A stretch of 64,000 bases of DNA from Flagellimonas flava (GTDB taxonomy: Bacteria > Bacteroidota > Bacteroidia > Flavobacteriales > Flavobacteriaceae), in NCBI RefSeq assembly GCF_900129665.1, contig NZ_FQWL01000001.1, positions 620,001 through 684,000 on the forward strand, read 5' to 3'. Shown here in pieces: positions 55,975-63,877 of the stretch; positions within the stretch are counted from its first letter, which is position 1; each line of letters starts with the position of its first letter. The translations under genes and the position numbers were made by a program. The notes under the pieces are model-generated. The model searched no databases. It was not told where the DNA came from and saw nothing but the letters and a program-made list of their open reading frames with translations.

Positions 55975-56565
55975 CTATAGGAGGGAAAGGAGAACCAAAA
56001 CGGTAATGATCGAGGATTGCGCCAGCCTCAGATTTTGTCTAATGGACTTTAAGGCAATGGACATTTGATTTTCCACGGATCGCTTTGAGATGCCCAAACG
56101 TTCCGCAATTTCCTCATTACTGGCAGCTTCAATTCTACTCAGTCTGAAAATCTGCTGACAACGTGGTGGTAGCTCAGTCAAGGATTTTTCTATGATATAC
56201 CTAGTCTGGTCCAGGTTATGTTTGTTGGTAATGTCAGATGCTTGGGGCAATTCCAATGCGGCTATAGCCCGTACGTGAACAGTTTTGAGTTTATGGTCCC
56301 GTAAATATTTAAAACAACCATTGCTGACGGATTTAAAAATGTAGGCCTCAAAGTTTTCAAAGTTGCCATGTTCCCTTTTTTGCCATAGGTTTAACCAGAT
56401 TTCCTGTACCACGTCCTTGGCAACATCCTCATCCAAGAGTATGGATTTTGCCCTGATGAACATGGATTCCCAATAAAGTTCAAATAGCTTCCTAAAAGCT
56501 TTTTTATTCCCCTTTTTGAACTCCCCTAGGAGCAGTATGTTGGTTTTTGGTTTTAAGGTTGACAT
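55975..56565 (-). CDS. ECF RNA polymerase sigma factor, FecI-like
   Basis: A 196-residue protein from the ATG at 56565 (MSTLKPKTN); the long upstream extension of the open frame is AT-rich and overlaps the promoter. Sigma region 2 spans about 25-90 (KAFRKLFELYWESMF, DVAKDVVQEIWLNLWQ) and region 4 about 130-180 (LTELPPRCQQIFRLSRIE, NEEIAERLGISKRSVENQM). A hydrophobic tail ends the protein. It should direct transcription of the susCD operon under FecR control. Confidence 0.93.
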   Translation of the reverse strand: MSTLKPKTNILLLGEFKKGNKKAFRKLFELYWESMFIRAKSILLDEDVAKDVVQEIWLNLWQKREHGNFENFEAYIFKSVSNGCFKYLRDHKLKTVHVRAIAALELPQASDITNKHNLDQTRYIIEKSLTELPPRCQQIFRLSRIEAASNEEIAERLGISKRSVENQMSIALKSIRQNLRLAQSSIITVLVLLSLL

Positions 56566-56613
56566 TTCAATCCAATACCTGATTAAATGAAATTTTATAC
56601 GATAAATGTATAA

Positions 56614-56642
56614 AAAATGTATTTGTCTTCGAAAAATGACAA
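56614..56642 (-). promoter_or_regulatory. Possible promoter of the ECF sigma gene
   Basis: On the minus strand TTG (56640-56642) and TACATTTT (56614-56621) are 18 bases apart; the second has one mismatch to TANNTTTG. The gene start is about 49 bases downstream. Confidence 0.4.
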
Positions 56643-56932
56643 ATATCCTAACGGATTGATAAGAATAATTTAAAGTAAGGATAAATGTGGCAACCCTCCC
56701 AAAAACCACCGGTGGCTAGGGTTCTGTATTTATTTCAGCACTTTTGTTCTTTTTATTCTGCCGGGAGATGTATTTCAATCCTTGCTTACTTTTCTTACTA
56801 AACAAGTTGGTCTTGAACGTGTTTGACAAAAAAACATCCCCACAAATCGGATGGACTTGTGAGGTTGCTTGCACTCGGATAGAACTCATCAACCAAAGAA
56901 CCTGATTTTCCCATTTAAAAAAGAATCAACAT

Positions 56933-58039
56933 TTATTCAATTCTAGCAATGAAACCCCAATTAGTGTGTTGGTTTCTTCCCAAATATCTAAAACCCTCGC
57001 CAAAAAAAGCGCCATCTCCCTCGGCTATGATCACAAGTTCATTTTTACCTTTTTCCAGGCGTAATCCAGTGGTAAATGTACCATCGAAAACTCGTTCAAA
57101 TTTTATGTTGTTGTTTGCGAATAGGTCGATTCCGTTCAAGATGATTTTTATTCGTCCTACATAGTCAAAATGGAGGTTTCGGCTGGATGTAGTCTCACTA
57201 TCTATATTGGTCCTAGCCACCAGTACCCCCTGTGGATGCTCGAAGTATCGAGATAAATTAACATAGGAATCTTCAGGTACATTGATGGTTTTCCAATTAT
57301 CAAGTTCCTTGGCCCGGTCCAGAATCTTATGGAAATCATGGTCAGTCGTATCTCTAGGGAATTGTTCGGAGATCTCCCAGGTGGTTAAAAAATCGGATTT
57401 GGGAAGGGGCTCATCCATAATGTCAACATCGGTCAGCGACTGGTATGTAATGTTGGCGAAGTAGGAGGGACCGAATAGACTTCTGAGCAAAAGCTTTCCA
57501 CCACCAACTGGGTTCTCCAAAATAGAAATATCCATTTTTGGTTCGGGGTCATGGTTTACAAAGACTTTCAAGTTTTTGCCCCTGACCTCGAAGGCCGCGT
57601 GGAACCATTCCAGGGATTTTACATCCGCTAAGGTCTCATAAATCGGATAATTGTAAAAGACCCAGCTCAGTGCCCCATTATAAATTGGAATGTACTGGAT
57701 AGCCTCCCGAGTACCACCCAATCCTGGTCTAAAGTAAATAAACTGGTAGTTCATTCCGTCCTTGGCGTGGAATCCCAACCCGGACATTATCTGACCGGCA
57801 ATATCCATTTCTACTCGAAAATTTTTTGTATCGATTCCATGCAAAAAGGCAATGGAACGGCTTTTACCGTCCAATTTTAGAGCCTGTTTTCCTTTGAACA
57901 AGGTATCTTTTACAATCACTTGTTTGTTATCTTCTGAATACACGGTGTATTCGCTGGTTTTGAAAATGGATTGTTGGGCATTGGCAAAGGTGATTGCCAA
58001 CATGGCAATAAATAGTAAATTAGTGTAACGGATTTTCAT
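56933..58039 (-). CDS. Secreted ConA-like/sugar-binding-like protein
   Basis: A 368-residue exported protein from the ATG at 58039 (signal ends near FANAQ). Residues about 25-205 resemble a LamG/DUF1080 lectin-like sandwich (FRVEMDIAGQIMSGLGFHAKDG, WFHAAFEVRGKNLKVFVNHD, GGKLLLRSLFG). Residues about 240-365 look like a jelly-roll such as the sugar-binding domain of beta-galactosidases (VNLSRYFEHPQGVLVARTNI, LRLEKGKNELVIIAEGDGAFF). No catalytic residues are evident. It is upstream of the ECF sigma gene on the same strand and divergent from the transmembrane regulator at 58163, a likely controller. Confidence 0.75.
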   Translation of the reverse strand: MKIRYTNLLFIAMLAITFANAQQSIFKTSEYTVYSEDNKQVIVKDTLFKGKQALKLDGKSRSIAFLHGIDTKNFRVEMDIAGQIMSGLGFHAKDGMNYQFIYFRPGLGGTREAIQYIPIYNGALSWVFYNYPIYETLADVKSLEWFHAAFEVRGKNLKVFVNHDPEPKMDISILENPVGGGKLLLRSLFGPSYFANITYQSLTDVDIMDEPLPKSDFLTTWEISEQFPRDTTDHDFHKILDRAKELDNWKTINVPEDSYVNLSRYFEHPQGVLVARTNIDSETTSSRNLHFDYVGRIKIILNGIDLFANNNIKFERVFDGTFTTGLRLEKGKNELVIIAEGDGAFFGEGFRYLGRNQHTNWGFIARIE

Positions 58040-58162
58040 TTTGACTGTCTTTTGAATGTGAGAAATCCAAACTATAGATACTTCATTTAGGAGCGTGGTC
58101 ATTTTTGAATCATTTTTTGTTCATTTTAGTTTCATGGATACAAAACACTGAAAATCAATTAG

Positions 58163-59446
58163 ATGATAACTTCGGATTGGACGCTTTTAGAGAATGTGAA
58201 GCAGAAAATTGCTGAGGAGGCCAATCTTCAGGGGTCCGCCACGTGGACCCAAAAAGACTTCGATTTTCTTTCCTATTATATCGAGGAAAAGGCAGGATGC
58301 AGACTTAGTGTATCCACTTTAAAAAGGATTTGGTCCAATAATTACCAGCGTCTTCCCCATATATCAACCCTAGATGCTTTATCAAAAACAGCATTTGAAA
58401 AGGATTGGCGAACGCTGAAATCGGATTCCTTGGTCAATAGAGCCGTAAAGAAGCGGACTGAACCCCAAAAACTATTTCGACAACAAAAGAAATTTAGAAA
58501 AGTGACTGTTGGTTGGATGTTGGCTATACCCATCATTTTGATTCTTATTGGAGCGGCAACAACCCTTCAAAAAAGACCCACCAAAACCAAAGTAATTGGA
58601 GATGTTACTTTTGGGCATCGAAAGACGGTTGAGAACAAATTGCCAAATACCGTGGTCTTTACGTATGACATTGAAGCGATCGATGCCGATAGTTTTTTTC
58701 TACAACAAAGTTGGGATAGCTCCAGAAAGGTGGAGATTTTTAAAGGCACCCAAGAGCGGACCGACATCTACTACATTCCAGGATACTTTACGGCAAAGCT
58801 TATGGCCGATGATGAGGTTGTTAAGGAAATGCCCATTCATGTGGTTTATGAAGATTGGTTTGTCGCAGCAAGACAGCCCATGTCCAGAATCTTTACTTTT
58901 GATAAAACGCTTTGGTCAAAAAATGGGCATTTACGGATCAACAAGGATACCTTGGAGATTAAGGGCATTGATGTCAATAAGGAATTTCAATTGGCATATT
59001 ACTACGTCAAAAATTTTGAGGTTGAAGGCGATAATCTATCCTATACCACCTCATTTGGAATGCAACCTCTTGAAAATGTGGATTGCCCCATAATCAATAT
59101 TCATCTTCAAGGGACAAAAGGTTATTATTGGATAATGATTGGAAATAAAGGTTGCGGCAGTGAGCTCGCCGTTAGGGTAGGGGATAAACTTCATAATGGC
59201 AAAACCAGTGACCTTACCGCTCTTACCACAAATATGTATCAATGGAATGATTTACAAATCAATACGGACGATAAAAATGTACGTATAGATCTCAACGGAT
59301 CGGAAGTTTTTTCCACCTCATATCTGGATTCTCTTGGGGACATTATGGAATTAAGCTATTTCTTTAATGGGATAGGTATGATAGACAATGTTAAACTTGC
59401 CAATGACGAAGGGGAAATTAAATTCCATGACGATTTTGAAGATTAG
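58163..59446 (+). CDS. One-component transmembrane regulator with ConA-like sensor
   Basis: A 427-residue protein. Residues 1-90 carry a helical DNA-binding-like domain (DFLSYYIEEKAGCRLSVST then LKRIWSNNYQRL and STLDALSKTAFEKDWRTL), a pattern I recall from Bacteroidota HTH proteins. A basic linker leads to one membrane helix (about 118-138, VGWMLAIPIILILIGAATTL), and the remaining 290 residues would be periplasmic, ending with a LamG-like sandwich (YQWNDLQINTDDKNVRIDLNG). The layout suggests a sensor that passes a periplasmic signal to a DNA-binding head. It is divergent from the ConA-like gene at 56933. Confidence 0.7.
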   Translation: MITSDWTLLENVKQKIAEEANLQGSATWTQKDFDFLSYYIEEKAGCRLSVSTLKRIWSNNYQRLPHISTLDALSKTAFEKDWRTLKSDSLVNRAVKKRTEPQKLFRQQKKFRKVTVGWMLAIPIILILIGAATTLQKRPTKTKVIGDVTFGHRKTVENKLPNTVVFTYDIEAIDADSFFLQQSWDSSRKVEIFKGTQERTDIYYIPGYFTAKLMADDEVVKEMPIHVVYEDWFVAARQPMSRIFTFDKTLWSKNGHLRINKDTLEIKGIDVNKEFQLAYYYVKNFEVEGDNLSYTTSFGMQPLENVDCPIINIHLQGTKGYYWIMIGNKGCGSELAVRVGDKLHNGKTSDLTALTTNMYQWNDLQINTDDKNVRIDLNGSEVFSTSYLDSLGDIMELSYFFNGIGMIDNVKLANDEGEIKFHDDFED

Positions 59447-59590
59447 CACGTTGCCTTTCCTAAGATCGAGATTTGTTGTTATACCCATCGCTTGAGCAAT
59501 GATTAATTGGTTAAGGCGGTGAACCTTTTACGGGCCTAGTTTAGAGTTGATTTCCAATGAAGTTTAAGCTGATTGACCGGTTTGTTGAAA
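59447..59590. other. Gene-free stretch left of the mobile element
   Basis: Between the regulator stop and the old tRNA terminator I see no gene, RNA or clear repeat in these 144 bases. It is ordinary chromosomal sequence just outside the element. Confidence 0.5.
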
Positions 59591-59619
59591 AAGCAAAAGC
59601 CCCTTAAAAAGGAGCTTTT
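59591..59619 (-). terminator. Intrinsic terminator of a former tRNA gene
   Basis: On the minus strand AAAGCTCCTT and AAGGGGCTTT (59609-59618 and 59596-59605) pair over 10 positions with one T-G wobble and a 3-base loop, with a T-rich tail after it. It stands 12 bases beyond the tRNA-like 3' end and looks like that tRNA's native terminator. Confidence 0.65.
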
Positions 59620-59630
59620 AAACTTAGATT

Positions 59631-59653
59631 GCGGAGGAAGAGGTATTTGAACC
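59631..59653 (-). other. tRNA 3'-end fragment, probable att site of the element
   Basis: Read on the minus strand this is GGTTCAAAT, then ACCTC, then TTCCTCC and G: a T-loop, half a T-stem, the 3' acceptor strand and a G discriminator, as in a tRNA-Ser-like gene. The 5' side does not complete the cloverleaf: the T-stem partner is mismatched and no anticodon arm follows. This is what integration into a tRNA 3' end leaves at one border. The full tRNA would lie at the other end, beyond the window. Confidence 0.6.
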
Positions 59654-59673
59654 TTTTATAACTACTTTAACGA

Positions 59674-59780
59674 TTTATCATAAGTTATCTAATAATCAGC
59701 TGGTTGTTGATAAATGATAAAAACTATTATATACAAAACTGCTACTTAAACCTAACTTTACTGTCAACTGGATTGTCAAC
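59674..59780. repeat. Repeats upstream of the integrase, possible arm sites
   Basis: TTTATCAT (59674-59681) and ATGATAAA (59714-59721) are inverted copies, and TGTCAAC occurs twice 12 bases apart (59762-59768, 59774-59780). Such short repeats near int often bind the recombinase or excisionase. Confidence 0.35.
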
Positions 59781-59794
59781 CAGTAGATTAAGAC

Positions 59795-61066
59795 ATGAAG
59801 TTTACTTTTAATTTAAAGAAACCCAATAAAAAGGGGCATTCTCTGATACTGTTCTCGGTGTATTTTAAGACAGAGGGAAGAAAGTTTGTTTACTCAACGG
59901 GGGAGTTTCTGTCACCTAATGAATGGAATTATGATTTCAGGCAGCCTAAAAACTTAACAGGAAGAACTGAGGAAGCCAACAAACACAGGGCAATTCAAAG
60001 ACAATTGGACAGATATTCAAACTTCTTTTCCGATTTAATCAGTGAATATAAACTTGCCAATAAGGAGGTAACTATTTCATCCATTAAGGAAGACTTTGAT
60101 AAGGAGTTTAAACGTTCCAAGGCTATATCAAGTAAGTTTTTTGAAGTTTACAATCTCTTTCTTTTATCTAAGGAAACTGATTTTACTGAAACCGCTAATT
60201 CAGTTTCTACCATTAATCGATATAGATATAATAAAAAGCTGCTAGAAGAATTTGAGGATTACAGGAAAAAGAAAATTCATTTCAATCAAATAAATCAATC
60301 CTTCTATAATTCGTTAATTGAGTTTTCCATTAAAATCAAACATCATTCAGCCAACACACTTAGAAGGAATGTAGGACTTTTCAAAACCTTTATGTATTGG
60401 GCATTTGACAACAATCATACCTATAAAATGGACTTCCAAAAATTTAAACTTCCGAAGGCACAGGATACAGATGAGGTAGCTCTTTCTCAAGAACAGATTT
60501 ACGACATATTTCGATTTGAAATTGGCAAGAATCAAAGACTAGAAAAAGTGAGAGACTTATTTGTATTTGGGTGCGCCACTGGAATGAGATATAGCAATTA
60601 TTCCAAAGTTCGAAAAGTTGATGTTCAAAACGAATTAATTAGGGTGGTAGATGATAAGAACAAGGAGAAGACCTTGGAAATACCTTTAAACGACCTTTCC
60701 AGCTATATTTTACGAAAATATGACTATCGATTACCAAAAATCTCAAATCAAAAGTTCAATGACTATTTGAAAGAGCTTTTTAAACTAATGAAATATGATT
60801 GGACAGTTAAAAAGACCATGAAAATAGGCCGTGATATTGTGGAAACCCTTAGCCCATTTTATGAGAGGGTATCTTCCCATACCGCAAGACGCAGCTTTAT
60901 TACCATAATGAAAAATGAAAAAATCCCTGACAAGGTTATAATGAGTTACACAGGGCATAGAAGTTTGGAGGTTTTCAATAAATACTATAAGCCAAGTATT
61001 AAGGAGAAGCAAACTTTTATGAAGACGGTATGGAAAATTGATATAAAAGATTTGGAAGTTGTATAG
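59795..61066 (+). CDS. int: Tyrosine recombinase, phage/ICE integrase
   Basis: A 423-residue site-specific recombinase. The N-terminal arm-binding domain (about 1-100, beginning FTFNLKKPNKKGHSLILFSV) and a SAM-like core-binding domain (about 110-215) precede the catalytic domain with R265 (ATGMRYSNY), H362 and R365 (SHTARRSF), H388 (YTGHRS) and the tyrosine at 397/398 (NKYYKP). It inserts and excises the element at the tRNA-like att site 142 bases upstream. The family is the usual one for Bacteroidota conjugative and mobilizable elements. Confidence 0.94.
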   Translation: MKFTFNLKKPNKKGHSLILFSVYFKTEGRKFVYSTGEFLSPNEWNYDFRQPKNLTGRTEEANKHRAIQRQLDRYSNFFSDLISEYKLANKEVTISSIKEDFDKEFKRSKAISSKFFEVYNLFLLSKETDFTETANSVSTINRYRYNKKLLEEFEDYRKKKIHFNQINQSFYNSLIEFSIKIKHHSANTLRRNVGLFKTFMYWAFDNNHTYKMDFQKFKLPKAQDTDEVALSQEQIYDIFRFEIGKNQRLEKVRDLFVFGCATGMRYSNYSKVRKVDVQNELIRVVDDKNKEKTLEIPLNDLSSYILRKYDYRLPKISNQKFNDYLKELFKLMKYDWTVKKTMKIGRDIVETLSPFYERVSSHTARRSFITIMKNEKIPDKVIMSYTGHRSLEVFNKYYKPSIKEKQTFMKTVWKIDIKDLEVV

Positions 61067-61097
61067 TACTAATAAGTCAGTGGGGTTCGAAATTTTG

Positions 61098-62102
61098 ATG
61101 GAAGACGAAGATAGTATTGTCCGTATTCCAATGGATCAAAAAAGTAAAGAAGAGTTTCGAAAAAGGAATGCCAACCTTGTCCAGCCGGAAGTGTTTCTTA
61201 AAAAGTTTTTACGTACTGAAGAAAACTATAAAAAAGTATGCGACACGTTGGAAAAAGCAGCTGAGGATAGTATACCCGAAGCAGTTAAAAAGAAATGTCT
61301 ATGGTGTCAAGGCCTTAGCAGTAGTGAAGAGGACAAAGGATGTGAAAAATATAAACTACAGATGCTGATTACCTTTAAGTTGGTAGCGGTTGAATTTGTA
61401 GATGTTGTAAGAGGGAATAGACATATTTTATCAAATGATGAGGTTGTTTTTGAACTAACCAAGGAGTTTTACAAATCCATTTTTTTTCTAAAAGGTAAAG
61501 GCCTAATGGGGTTTGATATGCGTCGATTGATGCATAAAACTTTGAAAATGGGATTTTTGTCTTTAAATGATATGTTTTTGAAAACGAAACACTTGAGCAA
61601 AAGTCTCAGGGTTATAAACAGCACTTTACATGCACTGGACAATGAGGGTCTTCAATATAAGTTAAATGGTGAGGAAATTCCCGAACACATCACCCTGCAG
61701 CAAGACTTTTTTACTTCGAAACAGAGTTTTTACAAGGAAGAACAAAGGTTGAATAGGTTGGAGAAGCTGGAAAAAGTTATCAGAAACAACTCCAATTCAA
61801 ATGGGAATAGACCTAATCGTACAGATATTGCATATTTCTGTTTTTACACTTCAGAATCAAAAGAGCTTATAACGGAAAACTCTTTTCCATCAAAAAAGGC
61901 ATGGAAAGAGATTGGAGCACAGTATTCAAAAGATGATACTAATATTCAGAAGGCCTATAATCGAATAGCGAACAACAAGGGTGAACGATTAAAAAACTCA
62001 AAGGCTGACAATATAAATTTTGTTTTGAAAGAAATGTTGGAGAACTACCCGAAAGCTAAAAAGTTAGCCTTAGAAGAGCTTAAACTTTTAAAAATAAATT
62101 AG
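61098..62102 (+). CDS. Element-borne helical protein, unknown function
   Basis: A 334-residue protein from the ATG at 61098; upstream in-frame codons are only TTG or GTG. It is soluble, strongly charged and helical. A Cys cluster near 75-90 (CLWCQGL, later GCEKYK) may bind zinc. The last 90 residues (RTDIAYFCFYTSESKELI, KKAWKEIGAQYSKDD, IQKAYNRIANNKGERL) look like a short helical domain. I cannot name the family. Position between int and the excisionase-like gene suggests a role in recombination or control. Confidence 0.65.
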   Translation: MEDEDSIVRIPMDQKSKEEFRKRNANLVQPEVFLKKFLRTEENYKKVCDTLEKAAEDSIPEAVKKKCLWCQGLSSSEEDKGCEKYKLQMLITFKLVAVEFVDVVRGNRHILSNDEVVFELTKEFYKSIFFLKGKGLMGFDMRRLMHKTLKMGFLSLNDMFLKTKHLSKSLRVINSTLHALDNEGLQYKLNGEEIPEHITLQQDFFTSKQSFYKEEQRLNRLEKLEKVIRNNSNSNGNRPNRTDIAYFCFYTSESKELITENSFPSKKAWKEIGAQYSKDDTNIQKAYNRIANNKGERLKNSKADNINFVLKEMLENYPKAKKLALEELKLLKIN

Positions 62103-62109
62103 TGTACCT

Positions 62110-62127
62110 ACCACGTGGTTACCACGT
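62110..62127. repeat. Palindrome with extra half-site upstream of the excisionase gene
   Basis: ACCACGTGGT (62110-62119) is a perfect palindrome, and ACCACGT recurs at 62121-62127, 11 bases on, about one helical turn. It lies 43 bases before the HTH gene start and may be an operator. Confidence 0.5.
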
Positions 62128-62169
62128 CACAAACTTCTTATAGCTTAACGTTAGTATTGCTCAAAAATA

Positions 62170-62451
62170 ATGAGCGATATGGAAAATCCATTTATAACAA
62201 TTGAGAATAGGCTTGCTGGTATTGAAGTCCTATTAGGTAAAATCTATACAAAATCAATTGAGGAAGAAGACAGTTATTTAAGCGTTAAAGAAACTGCCAA
62301 GTTTCTTAATGTATCTGAACAATCTGTGCATAATTACATCCGTGAGGGTAAAATACCTGCTAAAAAGGTTGGAAGGCCTTATCTCATTCTGAAATCCGAT
62401 TTGCTTAATGAATTAGGTGAAGTTAAGTCTCTAAAATACCAAAGGTTGTAA
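62170..62451 (+). CDS. Excisionase-like helix-turn-helix protein
   Basis: A 93-residue protein. Residues about 36-85 form a winged HTH of the MerR/excisionase type: YLSVKETAKFLNVSEQSVHNY, then IREGKIPAKKVGRPYLIL and a short helix. The N-terminal 30 residues are a coiled helix (IENRLAGIEVLLGKI) likely used to dimerise. In such elements this protein bends DNA for excision or controls transfer genes. A palindrome lies just upstream. The Rep gene begins 9 bases after its stop. Confidence 0.88.
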   Translation: MSDMENPFITIENRLAGIEVLLGKIYTKSIEEEDSYLSVKETAKFLNVSEQSVHNYIREGKIPAKKVGRPYLILKSDLLNELGEVKSLKYQRL

Positions 62452-62460
62452 GGGCTAGTT

Positions 62461-63507
62461 ATGGAAGAGAAATCATTCGGAGGTGATCACATCTATACAT
62501 TAGCAGAAAACGGGACAAACAAACCGAGACAAGAATACATATTTGTTGATGGAAATGGTTCTGATTTGAGTAAGACAGATGCGTTAAAAGGACGTGCAAA
62601 ACGAAAAACAATTACTCAGTCTATGATGCTGAGTTTAATAGATATTGCTAAAGAAGATGGAGAGTTAGAAATGGAAAAAGCGTATTGGAACACCTATCAC
62701 TGCCAACAAAGAATTATTACAGATGATAGTAGGTTGTATGGTAAATATTGTAAAAATAGATTCTGCACCCTTTGTTGTAGTATTAGAAAGGCAGAACTAA
62801 TTAACAAGTATTATCCAATTATGAGAAATTGGGAGAGCCCATACTTCCTTACATTAACTGTTAAATCCTGTAACGCAAATAACTTGTCCTTGTATATAAA
62901 GAAATTTATAATTGGTTTTAGTAGAATTACTTCTAAGTATCGTAAAAGACACCAAAGAGGTAGGGGGAAGCTGTTAATGGGCATACGATCACTCGAATGT
63001 AATTTTAATCCAGTTAAAAAAACCTATAACCCCCATTTTCATATAATTACAAAAGACAAAGAAACTGCCGAACTATTGCTTGAAGAGTGGTTGAGGTTAT
63101 GGACTAGAAAATTTGCTAAAAGACAAGCGCAAAACTTGCAAAAAGTATATAATTTGGAATCAGGGCTAATCGAAATTATTAAGTATGGAAGTAAGATTTT
63201 TACCGAGCCTGATCTTAAAAAAAGATCAAAAACAAAAGATGCAGGCCGAATTTACATAAAAGCCCTTGATACAATTCTTAAGGCCATGAAAGGTAAAAGA
63301 ATATTTGATCGATTTGGTTTTAATACTTTCTCAACTGTGGGGAAAAAGAAATCTGTAACTCAGTTATTGAGTAATTTCAGAGAATGGGAATATTGTTCTG
63401 AACGATGCGATTGGATAAACGTTGATGGAGATTGTTTAACTAATTATAAGGTTCCCGACTATCTTATTGCTACTTTGGAAAATAACATTGAACATCATAT
63501 TCAATGA
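62461..63507 (+). CDS. rep: Rolling-circle replication initiator, HUH Rep
   Basis: A 348-residue protein of the Rep_1-like type. A Cys cluster (KYCKNRFCTLCCSIRK, C97, C102, C105) probably binds zinc, followed by motif 1 (YFLTLTV, 128-134), the HUH metal motif (PHFHII, H192 and H194), and a tyrosine motif (IEIIKYGSK, Y242) that would nick DNA. Rep proteins of this type copy small plasmids by rolling circle. Here the gene sits in an integrated element, so it may allow a replicating circular form after excision. A replication origin was not found by eye. Confidence 0.85.
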   Translation: MEEKSFGGDHIYTLAENGTNKPRQEYIFVDGNGSDLSKTDALKGRAKRKTITQSMMLSLIDIAKEDGELEMEKAYWNTYHCQQRIITDDSRLYGKYCKNRFCTLCCSIRKAELINKYYPIMRNWESPYFLTLTVKSCNANNLSLYIKKFIIGFSRITSKYRKRHQRGRGKLLMGIRSLECNFNPVKKTYNPHFHIITKDKETAELLLEEWLRLWTRKFAKRQAQNLQKVYNLESGLIEIIKYGSKIFTEPDLKKRSKTKDAGRIYIKALDTILKAMKGKRIFDRFGFNTFSTVGKKKSVTQLLSNFREWEYCSERCDWINVDGDCLTNYKVPDYLIATLENNIEHHIQ

Positions 63508-63542
63508 AAATAGCCTTCAAATCAACCTACAATAATCATAAT

Positions 63543-63815
63543 CTAGTGGCCCTTAACTAAAACATGTTTTTTTTGTTTTTCCAATGTTATATAGTTGCTG
63601 TCTTGGAGTTTCTTCATTTTACTTTTCCCTCCAAACGATATTCGCCTATACTTGTAATCAACTTTTCTATTTGGATATAACTGGTTTTCAAACATTATAT
63701 CTATGGTTGGATTACTCTTTAAAAAATCTCTAATAGTTTCGTCCATACTAAACGGCCAAGTAATAATTCCGAACGATTTATTTCTCTTTTTAAGTTCTAG
63801 TTTTATCTTACTCAT
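63543..63815 (-). CDS. Small basic protein, unknown function
   Basis: A 90-residue minus-strand frame that starts ATG at 63815 and converges on rep with a 35-base gap. It is rich in Lys and Arg (FGGKSKMKKLQDSNYI) and has no signal peptide or membrane helix. The frame fills the gap between rep and the cargo gene with no other candidate. It may be a small regulator or a toxin/antitoxin-type product; no family is recognised. Confidence 0.5.
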   Translation of the reverse strand: MSKIKLELKKRNKSFGIITWPFSMDETIRDFLKSNPTIDIMFENQLYPNRKVDYKYRRISFGGKSKMKKLQDSNYITLEKQKKHVLVKGH

Positions 63816-63877
63816 CTGATTATTTTAAGCTTAAAAATAGAAACTTTAGATTAAATTTGGTTAACAATAGACAGTTA

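Noticed and set aside
55975-56709. Sigma factor extended to 56709
   Set aside because: The extra 48 residues are unlike any sigma factor, AT-rich and cover the likely promoter; the ATG at 56565 begins the conserved region.
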